A DNA stretch of 64,000 bases from Paenibacillus sp. FSL H7-0737 (lineage in GTDB: Bacteria; Bacillota; Bacilli; Paenibacillales; Paenibacillaceae). The stretch is from NCBI RefSeq assembly GCF_000758545.1, contig NZ_CP009279.1:1798001-1862000 (forward strand), given 5' to 3'. Position 1 is the first letter of the stretch; every line of letters begins with the position of its first letter. A program made the translations under genes and the position numbers. The notes below the pieces were generated by a model. That model worked only from the letters and a program-made list of their open reading frames with translations. It had not been told where the DNA came from and made no database searches. Shown here piece after piece: positions 54,833 to 63,894 of the stretch.

Positions 54833-54892
54833 GATTATCCTGTGTGGTTGCTCATTCTGTACACATATTTGCGAGCTCGGGTCGCCTTCCAT
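54764..54892 (-). CDS. Putative 42-residue corA leader peptide
   Basis: ATG 54892 follows AGAGGTGAG at about nine bases. The 42-codon frame ends with TGA at 54764-54766, within the loop of the leader terminator. Its last third is the 5' arm and loop of that hairpin, so a translating ribosome would block the stem. The product begins MEGDPSSQICVQNEQ and has no known domain. Salmonella corA is regulated through a leader peptide (CorL), which makes an analogous device plausible, but the homology is not shown. Confidence 0.5.
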   Translation of the reverse strand: MEGDPSSQICVQNEQPHRIIISLPAAGAVLLHALETSFGPMY

Positions 54893-54938
54893 CCTTCTTC
54901 TCACCTCTTCTTTTCGTTCAGGTATGAAATACTTGTCT

Positions 54939-54967
54939 AGTATAACAACGGAGTATGCCTCTTTCAA
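54939..54967 (-). promoter_or_regulatory. Promoter of the corA leader transcript
   Basis: On the minus strand, TTGAAA (54967-54962), 17 bases, TATACT (54944-54939). Start of transcription near 54932. Confidence 0.7.
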
Positions 54968-55075
54968 GCAAATTTATTGTGATTTTGAGGCTTCTTCAGC
55001 ATTGTATGGACTTGACGAAAAGGAGGTTCATGATTTAAAGTGAATTTTAAAGTAATTTAATTGAATACAGCTAAA

Positions 55076-55205
55076 TCTTATCAAGAGCAGGTGGAGGGAC
55101 TAGCCCTATGAAACCCGGCAACCGGCGTGTAAACGCACGGTGCTAATTCTTGCGGAATTTCTGCAGACGTCTAATCGTTTTCAGGAACATTCTGGCAGAT
55201 GAGAG
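55076..55205 (+). promoter_or_regulatory. SAM-I (S-box) riboswitch
   Basis: The conserved blocks CTTATCAAGAG, GGTGGAGGGACTAGCCC and ATGAAACCCGGCAACC are in order (55077-55132), followed by the GGTGCTAATTC and GCAGATGAGAG segments. It binds S-adenosylmethionine and turns off the downstream metA-metI. A weak promoter-like TTGACG at 55012 precedes it. Confidence 0.96.
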
Positions 55206-55227
55206 AGGCGCATATGACTGTAGATAT

Positions 55228-55259
55228 GACCTTTCTCGATTTCCGAGGAAGGTCTTTTT
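55228..55259 (+). terminator. Expression-platform terminator of the SAM riboswitch
   Basis: GACCTTTCTCG (55228-55238) pairs with CGAGGAAGGTC (55244-55254), then five T. Confidence 0.92.
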
Positions 55260-55318
55260 ATGTTCAGCAAGCCGCAGTGCGGCAAAATAACTAAATTCAG
55301 CTAAGGAGTGGAAAGACA

Positions 55319-56239
55319 ATGCCAATTAAAATTCCCGACAGTTTACCGGCGAAAGAAGTACTATCCGGAGAAAATATTTTTGTGATGGACGAAAGTCAGG
55401 CTTTCCATCAGGATATCCGTCCACTACGGATTGCTATTCTGAACCTCATGCCGACTAAAGAGACGACAGAGACTCAATTGCTGCGTTTAATTGGAAATTC
55501 GCCACTACAAGTTGATGTTACTTTATTGCATCCGCGTTCCCATATTTCCAAGAATACTTCTGCTGAACATTTGAAGAGCTTTTACAAAACCTTTGACGAG
55601 ATCAGCCACCGCCGTTTGGATGGTTTAATCGTTACAGGTGCTCCTGTAGAACAAATGGAGTTCGAGGAAGTATCGTATTGGGAAGAACTGAAAGAGATTT
55701 TTGAATGGAGCAAGGACAATGTGACTTCAACCATGCATATTTGTTGGGCGGCACAGGCAGGCTTATATCATCATTTTGGTGTTCGTAAAGTGGCATTGCC
55801 TGAGAAATGTTTTGGCGTCTTCCCTCATACGATTAATCAAAATAACATTAAACTGTTGCGCGGCTTTGACGAGGTATTCCATGTACCACACTCTCGTCAT
55901 ACCGATGTCTCCCGTGAAGATATTGAGAATAATCCAGATCTGCAGATTCTGGCGGAATCCGAAGAAGCTGGTATGTATCTAGTGGCTACAAACGACGGTA
56001 AACAAATATTTGTGACCGGACATTCCGAATACGATCCTCTATCCTTGAAATGGGAATATGACCGTGATGTGTCTAGAGGGATGGAGATGGCTTTGCCGAA
56101 ACATTACTTCCCTAAAGATGATCCAGAACGTACACCTCCAGCAGTGTGGCGTGCGCATGCTAATTTATTATTCTCTAACTGGCTCAATTACTATGTATAT
56201 CAAGAAACGCCTTATGATATCGACCCGATTGTTTACTAA
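55319..56239 (+). CDS. metA: Homoserine O-acyltransferase MetA, predicted acetyltransferase
   Basis: 306 residues. The nucleophile Cys142 lies in [12 protein letters not shown], and the catalytic His/Glu lie in [10 protein letters not shown]. Residue 111 is Glu ([11 protein letters not shown]), the residue reported to favour acetyl-CoA; succinyl-using MetA has Gly there. The product O-acetylhomoserine feeds the next gene. AAGGAG precedes the ATG, and the SAM riboswitch controls the operon. Confidence 0.95.
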   Translation: MPIKIPDSLPAKEVLSGENIFVMDESQAFHQDIRPLRIAILNLMPTKETTETQLLRLIGNSPLQVDVTLLHPRSHISKNTSAEHLKSFYKTFDEISHRRLDGLIVTGAPVEQMEFEEVSYWEELKEIFEWSKDNVTSTMHICWAAQAGLYHHFGVRKVALPEKCFGVFPHTINQNNIKLLRGFDEVFHVPHSRHTDVSREDIENNPDLQILAESEEAGMYLVATNDGKQIFVTGHSEYDPLSLKWEYDRDVSRGMEMALPKHYFPKDDPERTPPAVWRAHANLLFSNWLNYYVYQETPYDIDPIVY

Positions 56240-56275
56240 TAATAGCGCTACAATATAAATTAGGAGGCATTAATC

Positions 56276-57448
56276 ATGGATGACAAACTTAGGATTGAAA
56301 GTAGACTGGCTCAAATAGGTTCTCAAGAAGATCCAGCCACAGGAGCAATTAATTTTCCGATTTATAATGCAACGGCATTTCGTCATCCAAAACTCGGTCA
56401 GAGCACAGGGTTTGATTATAGCCGTACCAAGAGTCCGACCCGTTCAGTGCTTGAGAATGCAGCTGCAGAACTGGAATCCGGAGATGCAGGATTTGCTTGT
56501 AGCTCAGGGATGGCAGCGATACAAACGGTGCTTACCTTGTTTGCTCAAGGCGACCATCTGATCGTTTCGCTGGATCTTTACGGCGGTACCTATCGTTTGT
56601 TGGAACGGATTATGTCCAAGTTTGGAATCACTGCTTCATATGTAGACACGAATGATTTGGATGCACTGGAAACTTCGCGTCGTCCAAATACGAAAGCTGT
56701 ATTTATTGAAACGCCAACGAACCCACTTATGATGATCACGGATATTGAAGCCGTGTGCACTTGGGCACGTCATCATGGGTTACTTAGCATTGTAGATAAT
56801 ACGCTGCTGACTCCATTCTTCCAACGGCCTATAGAATTAGGTGCGGATATTGTAGTTCATAGCGCTACTAAGTATTTGGGTGGTCATAATGATGTACTGG
56901 CAGGCCTGATTGTATCCAAGGGTGTAGAATTATCAGCTGAATTAGCTATTCTACATAACTCTATTGGCGCCGTGCTCGGACCAACAGACAGTTATCAGTT
57001 GATGAGGGGCTTGAAGACATTGGCGCTGCGTATGGAGCGTCACGAAAGCAATGCATTAGCGATCGCTCACTACTTATTAGAGCATCCAGCGATTGCGGAA
57101 GTGTTTCATCCAGGATTGCCTGATCATCCAGGACATGAAATCCAGAATCGCCAATCTTCAGGCAATACCGGTATTTTTTCTTTCAAATTAAAAGATGCCA
57201 GATACGTAGAGCCGCTTCTTCGTCATATTCGTCTTATTGCATTCGCAGAAAGCTTGGGCGGTGTAGAGTCACTGATGACTTATCCGGCTGTACAAACGCA
57301 TGCTGATATTCCTGTGGAGATTCGAAATGCTGTGGGTGTAGATGATCGTTTACTGCGCTTCTCCGTCGGTATTGAACATGCAGAGGATTTGATTGCTGAT
57401 CTTAGCCAAGCACTAGAAGCCGCTAGGGCAGAAATTGAGTCCAAGTAA
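56276..57448 (+). CDS. metI: Cystathionine gamma-synthase / O-acetylhomoserine thiolyase
   Basis: 390 residues of the Cys/Met PLP family. The PLP lysine is in SATKYLGGHNDVLAG; FDYSRTKSPTR binds the phosphate of the partner subunit and the C-terminal RFSVGIEH binds the substrate carboxylate. In B. subtilis MetI performs both cystathionine synthesis and direct sulfhydrylation. It is 36 bases after metA behind TTAGGAGG. No metC-like gene follows in the window. Confidence 0.9.
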   Translation: MDDKLRIESRLAQIGSQEDPATGAINFPIYNATAFRHPKLGQSTGFDYSRTKSPTRSVLENAAAELESGDAGFACSSGMAAIQTVLTLFAQGDHLIVSLDLYGGTYRLLERIMSKFGITASYVDTNDLDALETSRRPNTKAVFIETPTNPLMMITDIEAVCTWARHHGLLSIVDNTLLTPFFQRPIELGADIVVHSATKYLGGHNDVLAGLIVSKGVELSAELAILHNSIGAVLGPTDSYQLMRGLKTLALRMERHESNALAIAHYLLEHPAIAEVFHPGLPDHPGHEIQNRQSSGNTGIFSFKLKDARYVEPLLRHIRLIAFAESLGGVESLMTYPAVQTHADIPVEIRNAVGVDDRLLRFSVGIEHAEDLIADLSQALEAARAEIESK

Positions 57449-57496
57449 CAGGAAGAAATGTTCAATCGAGTGTTAGTGGAGAAATAGAGTATAACT

Positions 57497-57530
57497 AGCA
57501 GTATCGCTTAGTGCGATGCTGCTTTTCTTC
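57497..57530 (+). terminator. Terminator of metA-metI
   Basis: AGCAGTATCGC (57497-57507) pairs with GCGATGCTGCT (57513-57523) with one G-U pair; TTTCTTC follows. Confidence 0.8.
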
Positions 57531-57624
57531 TGGATAGGAATTTGCGAAGAATGTAAAAGCATTTTTCAAGCTGTTCAGATTGTGATACGATGAGGAAATG
57601 AACTGTTCAATTGTATGAGAAAGG

Positions 57625-57658
57625 GTTGTCACCTTGAAAAAAGAGACAACGTTTTTTC
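57625..57658 (+). terminator. Hairpin with T run upstream of mqnC
   Basis: GTTGTC (57625-57630) pairs with GACAAC (57645-57650), then GTTTTTTCTT. It is short but sits between the previous terminator and mqnC, so it could be an attenuator. Confidence 0.4.
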
Positions 57659-57716
57659 TTCCTGTAATTTTGTGATTCTACCATACCCCTAAGGGTTTAG
57701 AAGGAGGATGCGAACG

Positions 57717-58853
57717 ATGAGTGCGATAGATCTTATTTTGGACAAAGCCCTACGGGGTGAACGTCTCCAATTGGAAGATACCATCCGGCTGTTCGAGAGC
57801 AACGAAATTGAGAAAATGGGTGCAGCTGCAAACACCATAATGGAACGCTGGCATCCAGACCCGATGGCCACGTTTGTAATTGGTCGTAATATTAACTATA
57901 CGAATGTATGTGATGTCTACTGCCGTTTCTGCGCATTTTATCGCAGACCGGGCTCTGATGAGGGTTATGTATTGCCGGATGAGACGATTTACCAAAAAAT
58001 CGCTGAGACTATCGCTGTAAATGGTACAGAAATACTGATGCAAGGCGGTACGAACCCAAATCTTCCTTTCAGCTATTATACCGATATACTTCGCGGAATT
58101 AAGCAACGTTTTCCTGAGATTACAATGCATTCCTTCTCTCCTGCTGAGATTATGAAGATGAAGGAAGTATCTGGATTATCGCTCGAGGAAGTTGTGCGTG
58201 AAATCCATGCTGCTGGCCTGGATTCACTACCAGGTGGTGGAGCGGAAATTCTCGATGATCGCACACGCCGCAAGATCAGCCGACTTAAAGGCTCATGGCG
58301 CGAGTGGATGGATGTCATGCAGACAGCGCATAAGATCGGTATGAATACGACAGCTACGATGGTCATTGGACTTGGTGAAAGTATGGAAGAACGGGCATTA
58401 CACTTACTTCGTGTGCGTGAGGCTCAGGACGAGTGTATTGCCAACAAGTATGATTCAGAGGGTTTCTTGGCCTTTATCTCTTGGACCTTCCAACCGGACA
58501 ATACCAACCTGAAGCTGGATAGACAAACGCCTGAAGAATATCTGAAGACGGTAGCCATAAGTCGCCTTGTTCTAGACAATATTAAAAACTTCCAGTCCTC
58601 TTGGGTAACAATGGGACCAGAGGTCGGTAAGCTTTCCCTTCAATATGGCTGCAACGATTTCGGTAGTACGATGATTGAAGAAAACGTAGTATCTTCTGCG
58701 GGCGCGACCTACAAGGTCAATATCGAATCGATTACTCAGCTGATCCGCGAAGCAGGCAAAATCCCGGCACAGCGGAATACACGCTACGATATTCTGCGCG
58801 TGTTCGATGATGCTAATGCGAAGATTGATAATGATTTCATCATGCAGAACTAA
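57717..58853 (+). CDS. mqnC: Cyclic dehypoxanthinyl futalosine synthase (radical SAM)
   Basis: 378 residues from ATG 57717 behind AAGGAGG; the ATG at 57708 is rejected because it touches that site. The radical-SAM cluster motif is CDVYCRFC (C-x3-C-x2-C) near residue 62. MQGGTNPNLP, SFSPAEIM and SLPGGGAEILDD fit MqnC. The enzyme closes the ring of dehypoxanthine futalosine in the alternative menaquinone route. Its presence suggests menaquinone is made by the futalosine pathway. Confidence 0.92.
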   Translation: MSAIDLILDKALRGERLQLEDTIRLFESNEIEKMGAAANTIMERWHPDPMATFVIGRNINYTNVCDVYCRFCAFYRRPGSDEGYVLPDETIYQKIAETIAVNGTEILMQGGTNPNLPFSYYTDILRGIKQRFPEITMHSFSPAEIMKMKEVSGLSLEEVVREIHAAGLDSLPGGGAEILDDRTRRKISRLKGSWREWMDVMQTAHKIGMNTTATMVIGLGESMEERALHLLRVREAQDECIANKYDSEGFLAFISWTFQPDNTNLKLDRQTPEEYLKTVAISRLVLDNIKNFQSSWVTMGPEVGKLSLQYGCNDFGSTMIEENVVSSAGATYKVNIESITQLIREAGKIPAQRNTRYDILRVFDDANAKIDNDFIMQN

Positions 58854-58868
58854 TATATAAATTAAATC

Positions 58869-58924
58869 AACGCTTGTTGCTCGTTAATCCGTTTAGTGGA
58901 TGATTGAGCAGCAAGCGTTTTTTG
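58869..58924 (+). terminator. Terminator of mqnC
   Basis: AACGCTTGTTGCTC (58869-58882) pairs with GAGCAGCAAGCGTT (58906-58919), then a T run. Confidence 0.93.
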
Positions 58925-59059
58925 TATGGTTAAGATTTCGAAGGTTTATTTTACCTGTGAACATAAATTCATTATTTTATTACATTTCTGTATACACATT
59001 ATTATCCAAAAATGATATCATAATCATATCAAAAGAATATCTTATGGGGGTGCTTTTTT

Positions 59060-59902
59060 ATGAAGGAGAAAACGCTTCGTCCTGTCAGCGGATTTTGGGT
59101 TATCGCATTAATTGCAGTTTGTTTGGCTGGTGGAATCTATGGTGCTGTTCAGGAGTATATTGCAGTACCGGTCATTCTGTTCGTTGTATCAGCAATACTA
59201 TGTACGAGTATTACGGTTGTACAACCTAATAAGTCGGTTGTAGTCACCTTTTTCGGCAAATATGTAGGGACTATTGCAACGAGTGGACTGTTCGCAGTTA
59301 TTCCGTTCAGCGTACGTAAGACGGTTTCCCTACGCGTTCGTAACTTTAACAGTGTGAAGCTCAAGGTCAATGATGTTGAAGGTAATCCGATTGAAATTGC
59401 TGCAGTTATCGTCTTTAAGGTGATTAACTCCGCTAAAGCCCTCTTTGATGTAGATAAATACATGGCTTTCGTAGAGATTCAGAGTGAAACGGCGCTGCGT
59501 CATGTGGCCAGCAAATACCCTTATGATAACTTCAATGAATCTGGGATGTCTCTGCGTGCCAATGCAGATGAAATTGCTAAAGAGTTAGCGACTGAGCTTC
59601 AAGAGCGTTTGTCCTTATCTGGTGTAGAAGTCATTGAAGCCCGGCTTACACATTTGGCTTATTCAACAGAAATTGCCAGCACCATGTTGCAGCGGCAGCA
59701 AGCTTCTGCCATTCTGTCTGCTCGTCAAATCATTGTTGAAGGTGCAGTTGGTATGGTCGATATGGCGATTAAACAGCTTAAAGAGAGCGGTGTAGTGGAG
59801 CTTGACGAAGAACGTAAAGCGGCCATGATTAATAATCTGATGGTGGCGATCGTGTCGGAGCGCGGAGCGAGTCCGGTCATTAACGCCGGCTCGTTGTATT
59901 AA
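59060..59902 (+). CDS. SPFH-domain membrane protein
   Basis: 280 residues. Two N-terminal spans (about 10-30 and 34-53) are followed by an SPFH/band-7 domain (about 55-215: [42 protein letters not shown]). It ends in a short helical tail rather than a flotillin coiled coil. SPFH proteins oligomerise in membranes and often control proteases. It lies 11 bases before a small ribbon-helix-helix gene, so the two are co-transcribed. GGGGGTG precedes the ATG. Confidence 0.85.
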   Translation: MKEKTLRPVSGFWVIALIAVCLAGGIYGAVQEYIAVPVILFVVSAILCTSITVVQPNKSVVVTFFGKYVGTIATSGLFAVIPFSVRKTVSLRVRNFNSVKLKVNDVEGNPIEIAAVIVFKVINSAKALFDVDKYMAFVEIQSETALRHVASKYPYDNFNESGMSLRANADEIAKELATELQERLSLSGVEVIEARLTHLAYSTEIASTMLQRQQASAILSARQIIVEGAVGMVDMAIKQLKESGVVELDEERKAAMINNLMVAIVSERGASPVINAGSLY

Positions 59903-59913
59903 GGCGGTGCATC

Positions 59914-60081
59914 ATGGCGGCCAAGAAAAGCTTTCCATTGCGGATCGATCCGGATCTGCATGAGGCGTTGGAACGTTGGGCGGGAGAGGAATTTCGCAGT
60001 GTAAACGGACATATCGAATACTTGCTGCGTGAGTCTTTGAAACGTGCAGGCCGCTTACCTGGGAAACGCCGAGAAGAGTAA
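59914..60081 (+). CDS. 55-residue Arc/ribbon-helix-helix DNA-binding protein
   Basis: ATG 59914 follows AAGGCGGTG. The product [20 protein letters not shown]...[19 protein letters not shown] has the strand-helix-helix pattern of Arc/MetJ-type regulators; N-terminal PLRIDPDL is the DNA-contacting strand, and the basic tail is Lys/Arg-rich. It lies 11 bases after the SPFH gene. It may regulate that gene or act as a partner protein. The product is shorter than many automatic cut-offs and could be missed. Confidence 0.78.
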   Translation: MAAKKSFPLRIDPDLHEALERWAGEEFRSVNGHIEYLLRESLKRAGRLPGKRREE

Positions 60082-60089
60082 CCTGTTAA

Positions 60090-60128
60090 GGACAGTTCTA
60101 GCGCTATTTCCTGGCTGCAGAACTGTCC
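60090..60128 (+). terminator. Hairpin after the ribbon-helix-helix gene
   Basis: GGACAGTTCT (60090-60099) is perfectly complementary to AGAACTGTCC (60119-60128). There is no T run, so it may be a weak or Rho-aided stop. Confidence 0.45.
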
Positions 60129-60178
60129 GTGTAGGTGACTGTTTCCGCTGTTTACAAAATTTTGCCCCCTCTACAGAC

Positions 60179-60207
60179 TTGACTGTCAGAGAGGACAGAT
60201 TTATAAT
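60179..60207 (+). promoter_or_regulatory. Promoter of thrS
   Basis: TTGACT (60179-60184), 17 bases, TATAAT (60202-60207), just before the T-box leader. Confidence 0.85.
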
Positions 60208-60235
60208 TACTCCATAATTCACGTTAACAGCTTTG

Positions 60236-60504
60236 ACAAAGATATGAATGGATTGTTCTGGACCGTATCAGAGAGAGGGAACATAGGCTGTAATTTCCTC
60301 CGGTATCCTACTATCGATTTACCCCTTTGTAGCTGCGGTTATGAATTCCCTGAAATGGGATAGTAAGAACCGCCGGTTCATGGTCGTTATTCCATGCTTA
60401 CGAAGGATTCTGACTCGACTCTGCTTTAGAGCAGATTGAGAGAATCGAATTTGGGTGGAACCACGGGTGCAAACGCTCGTCCCTTTGCGGGACGGGCGTT
60501 TTTT
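60236..60504 (+). promoter_or_regulatory. T-box leader, threonine
   Basis: The T-box TGGGTGGAACCACGG lies near 60452-60466. The Stem I base pairs ACAAAG (60236-60241) with CTTTGT (60325-60330), and the codon just inside is ACC (60321-60323), a Thr codon. The tRNA-end bulge is TGGA, matching a discriminator U. The terminator is AACGCTCGTCCC/GGGACGGGCGTT (60472-60500) with a T run. Confidence 0.93.
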
Positions 60505-60578
60505 GTATGCGTGGATATTTCCGTTTCGAAAAATTTAAAATTGTTGTTTGGTTTAAGGAAATGAAGGAGGAAATTAAA

Positions 60579-62516
60579 ATGGTAAGTATTAAACTTCCGG
60601 ACGGCTCCGTTCGGGAATACGCAGAAGGTAGTAATATTGATGATGTAGCGGCTTCTATTAGTAGTGGACTTCGCAAGAATGCGGTGGCAGGGAAATTGAA
60701 TGGTATTGTCGTGGATCTGTCCACTCCGCTAGAGGAAGGCGCATTGATAGAAATCGTAACTTTGGATTCACCTGATGGCTTGGAAGTTATGCGTCACAGT
60801 ACTGCCCACTTGATGGCGCAAGCTGTAAGACGTTTATATGGAACAAAGGAAGTTAAGCTTGGTGTAGGTCCTGTTATCGAAGATGGCTTCTACTACGATA
60901 TGGATTTGGAACATCCGCTTAATCCTGAGGATCTGCTAAAGATTGAAAAGGAAATGGATCGCATTATCTCTGAGAACCTTCCAATCGTACGTAAGGAAGT
61001 TAGCCGTAAGGAAGCGCTCCAAATATTCGGTGAGCTAGGCGATCCTTACAAACTTGAACTAATCGAAGCATTGCCTGAAGATAGTGTGATTTCGATCTAT
61101 GAACAAGGTGAATTCTTCGACTTGTGCCGTGGACCACACTTACCGTCGACTTCTAAGATCAAAGTCTTTAAATTGATGAATGTAGCTGGTGCTTACTGGC
61201 GCGGCGATAGCAAGAATAAAATGCTTCAACGCGTATACGGTACAGCTTGGATTAAAAAAGCGCAGCTCGATGAGCATCTTCGTCTGCTTGAAGAAGCGAA
61301 GAAACGCGACCACCGTAAGCTGGGTAAAGAGCTTGAAATCTTCACATTTAATCAATTGGTAGGCCAAGGCTTGCCGATCTGGCTGCCTAAGGGTGCTAAA
61401 CTGCGCAGTATTCTGGAACGATACATTGTGGATCTGGAAGCAAGTCTAGGATACCAGCATGTATATACTCCGGTTCTTGGTAATGTTGAACTATATAAAA
61501 CTTCTGGACACTGGGAGCACTATCAAGAGGACATGTTCCCTAAAATGACTATTGATAATGAAGAATTTGTACTTCGCCCAATGAACTGCCCGCATCACAT
61601 GATGATTTATAAGAGCTCCATGCACAGCTATCGTGATCTGCCGATCCGTATTGCTGAACTGGGTATCCAGCACCGTTATGAAATGTCAGGAGCATTGACT
61701 GGCTTGCACCGTGTGCGTTCGATGACTCTAAATGACTCCCATATTTTCTGCCGTCTGGATCAAATTAAAGGCGAGTTCATTCGTGTAATCGAGTTGATTA
61801 AACAGGTATACAGTGACTTTGGTATTAATGACTACCGTTTCCGGTTGTCTTATCGTGATCCTAAGGATACAGAGAAATATTACGCTAATGACGAAATGTG
61901 GGAAACTGCACAGCGTATGTTGCGTGAAGTTGTAGAAGAAGCTGGTCTGCCATTCTACGAAGCAGAAGGCGAAGCTGCCTTCTACGGTCCGAAGCTGGAT
62001 GTGCAGATCAAGACTGTACTAGGCAAAGAAGAAACTCTCTCCACTGTACAGATCGACTTCTTGCTGCCTGAACGCTTTGAATTGGAATATATCGGTGACG
62101 ATGGTCAGAAACACCGTCCAGTCGTTCTACACCGCGGTATTTTAGGTACAATGGAGCGCTTTGTTGCTTTCTTGTTAGAGAACTTTGCAGGATCACTGCC
62201 GCTTTGGCTGTCTCCACAGCAGGTTAAAGTTATTCCTGTTTCGACTGCCTTCGACGATTATGCTAAGGAAGTTACAGACAAGCTGCGTCGCCGTGGTATC
62301 TCTGCTGAGGCAGATTTACGTAATGAGAAGCTTGGCTATAAGATCCGTGAAGCTCAGCTGGAGAAGCTACCATACATGTTCGTAGTTGGAGAGAATGAGA
62401 TGAATGCCGAGACAGTTTCCATCCGTAAGCGTGGAGAAGGCGATATGGGAGCTAAGCCACTTCAAGAAGTGATTGAACTGCTGGCCCAAGAAATTGCTGA
62501 CCGTGTAATCTCCTAA
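60579..62516 (+). CDS. thrS: Threonyl-tRNA synthetase
   Basis: 645 residues from ATG 60579 behind GAAGGAGG. Order: TGS domain (about 1-62), editing/SAD domain with [10 protein letters not shown], class II catalytic core ([36 protein letters not shown] motif 2 and [12 protein letters not shown] motif 3) and a C-terminal anticodon-binding domain (about 540-645). It charges tRNA-Thr and edits serine. It is controlled by the T-box. Confidence 0.97.
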   Translation: MVSIKLPDGSVREYAEGSNIDDVAASISSGLRKNAVAGKLNGIVVDLSTPLEEGALIEIVTLDSPDGLEVMRHSTAHLMAQAVRRLYGTKEVKLGVGPVIEDGFYYDMDLEHPLNPEDLLKIEKEMDRIISENLPIVRKEVSRKEALQIFGELGDPYKLELIEALPEDSVISIYEQGEFFDLCRGPHLPSTSKIKVFKLMNVAGAYWRGDSKNKMLQRVYGTAWIKKAQLDEHLRLLEEAKKRDHRKLGKELEIFTFNQLVGQGLPIWLPKGAKLRSILERYIVDLEASLGYQHVYTPVLGNVELYKTSGHWEHYQEDMFPKMTIDNEEFVLRPMNCPHHMMIYKSSMHSYRDLPIRIAELGIQHRYEMSGALTGLHRVRSMTLNDSHIFCRLDQIKGEFIRVIELIKQVYSDFGINDYRFRLSYRDPKDTEKYYANDEMWETAQRMLREVVEEAGLPFYEAEGEAAFYGPKLDVQIKTVLGKEETLSTVQIDFLLPERFELEYIGDDGQKHRPVVLHRGILGTMERFVAFLLENFAGSLPLWLSPQQVKVIPVSTAFDDYAKEVTDKLRRRGISAEADLRNEKLGYKIREAQLEKLPYMFVVGENEMNAETVSIRKRGEGDMGAKPLQEVIELLAQEIADRVIS

Positions 62517-62652
62517 TTACTTGTAATAACCAACACCAAAAGTACGTCTAATAATGACCTCTGTCATATGCCCATAAGGATTGAAAATTGATCTTTATGT
62601 ATAAAATTTTGTGAATCGGGAAACCTTCGCTAATAAGGGGGAGGTTTATCAC

Positions 62653-63498
62653 ATGAACAAAATGGGCATATTTCAGAGGTTTTGGTGTCTTTTCGTCACA
62701 ATAGTCCTACTGTTGACTGCTGCAGGTATCATTCCTGAATCCAAGCATCAAGCAGTTGTGGCCAATGGGACAGGAGACACATTACAGCACACAGATATTA
62801 GCAAAACGCTTTCGAACGAATTGCAACATACTCAGGCTAATTCTGGTTCAATGAGAATCAAAGATCAACAAGCTATTCTCACCACTGGCCGTGCTACCTT
62901 GTTATCAAACGAGCCATATTCCAGCGTACCGATCGTTCCTGCGACAACAAAAAATAAACCAGTAGCTACAAAGTCACCACAGAGCACTAAAGCTCCAACT
63001 ACCAAAGGGAGTGGGGGCACGGGCTCTTCAAAATCGCCGAATTCTGTTCCTGTAGCTGCACCAGCTCCTGACCAGATTATTACTTCAATGAAAGTGATGG
63101 CGACGGGTTATACTGCGGGTTATGAATCTACAGGTAAAACATCTAAACATCCCGAATACGGAATCACCTATTCAGGTGTTAAAGTACGTAGAGATAAGAA
63201 CACAGTCTCGACTATTGCTGCTGACCCTAAGGTAATCCCGTTAGGGAGTATACTTTATATACCTGGTTATGGATACGGCATCGTCGCTGATACAGGATCT
63301 GCCATTAAAGGGCGGAAGATTGATTTGTATTTTGCTACTACGAAACAGGTGTATAAGGAATGGGGCAAAAAATCAGTTGTAGTTCAGCTCATTAAGCGAG
63401 GAAACGGTACATGTACAGAAGTGATGCTGAAGAAGCTCACTCAGGCAATTGAGACTTATAATGCTGTACCGCAATCCCTGCTGGAAGAATCCATTTAA
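62653..63498 (+). CDS. 3D-domain cell-wall protein
   Basis: 281 residues from ATG 62653 behind GGGGGAGG. An N-terminal hydrophobic segment (about 8-28) looks like a signal or anchor. A long Thr/Ser/Pro/Lys linker follows, then a C-terminal 3D domain (about 155-245: [42 protein letters not shown]), named for its three Asp residues and related to MltA lytic transglycosylases. A role in peptidoglycan turnover, perhaps in sporulation or germination, is inferred. Confidence 0.85.
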   Translation: MNKMGIFQRFWCLFVTIVLLLTAAGIIPESKHQAVVANGTGDTLQHTDISKTLSNELQHTQANSGSMRIKDQQAILTTGRATLLSNEPYSSVPIVPATTKNKPVATKSPQSTKAPTTKGSGGTGSSKSPNSVPVAAPAPDQIITSMKVMATGYTAGYESTGKTSKHPEYGITYSGVKVRRDKNTVSTIAADPKVIPLGSILYIPGYGYGIVADTGSAIKGRKIDLYFATTKQVYKEWGKKSVVVQLIKRGNGTCTEVMLKKLTQAIETYNAVPQSLLEESI

Positions 63499-63556
63499 GA
63501 TCTAGCGGTTATACTTCAATGAATTTGGTGGATTGAACTTAATTTCACTTGGTCAT

Positions 63557-63586
63557 GCATAATAGTGACATCACCTTGCCATAATA
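63557..63586 (+). promoter_or_regulatory. Sigma-G promoter
   Basis: GCATA (63557-63561), 18 bases, CATAATA (63580-63586). This fits the sigma-G consensus GHATR-N18-CATWHTA at every position and points to expression in the forespore. Confidence 0.65.
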
Positions 63587-63674
63587 CGGACTGGGGCAGA
63601 GCATTAGCCTCATCCGAGATTTTCTCTTAGTAAGCATTATCTATGCTGCATAAGGGATAAGGGAGGTGAATTAC

Positions 63675-63818
63675 GTGGCTAATAATAAAAAATCTAAAGT
63701 TCAAGAAAACTACAAAACACCGAATGAAAAATACAATGCTGAGTTTGCTGTTGAGAATGACGGCGCAACTAAGCAAAGTGGAAATACTTCTAAGCCAGCT
63801 CAGAAACCGCAACAATAA
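63675..63818 (+). CDS. Small acid-soluble spore protein, probable gamma type
   Basis: 47 residues from GTG 63675 behind GGGAGGTG. It is very hydrophilic (Asn, Lys, Gln, Glu), with no hydrophobic segment. YNAEFAVEN resembles the EFASE-type GPR protease cleavage site of gamma-type SASP. A sigma-G promoter lies about 90 bases upstream and a strong terminator follows. The family call rests on composition, the motif and the promoter. Confidence 0.6.
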   Translation: MANNKKSKVQENYKTPNEKYNAEFAVENDGATKQSGNTSKPAQKPQQ

Positions 63819-63852
63819 TGCGCTTCTGAAGCAGAAGACTGCTGAATAAAGA

Positions 63853-63894
63853 GACTGTCCCAATCAGTTTATAACTGAGGGACGGTCTTTTTTT
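63853..63894 (+). terminator. Terminator of the SASP-like gene
   Basis: GACTGTCCC/GGGACGGTC outer stem plus TCAGT/ACTGA inner pairing, then seven T. Confidence 0.93.

Noticed and set aside
54893..54967. N-terminal extension of the corA leader ORF up to TTG 54967
   Set aside because: The TTG is part of the promoter -35 and the predicted transcript starts near 54932, so only ATG 54892 can serve.
54831..55043. Plus-strand frame of 70 codons opposite the corA leader
   Set aside because: No ribosome site, Cys/Ser-rich composition, and it is the complement of the minus-strand leader and terminator.
55076..55259. T-box as an explanation for the metA leader
   Set aside because: The conserved blocks are those of the SAM-I riboswitch, and no TGGTACCACG-type T-box sequence is present.
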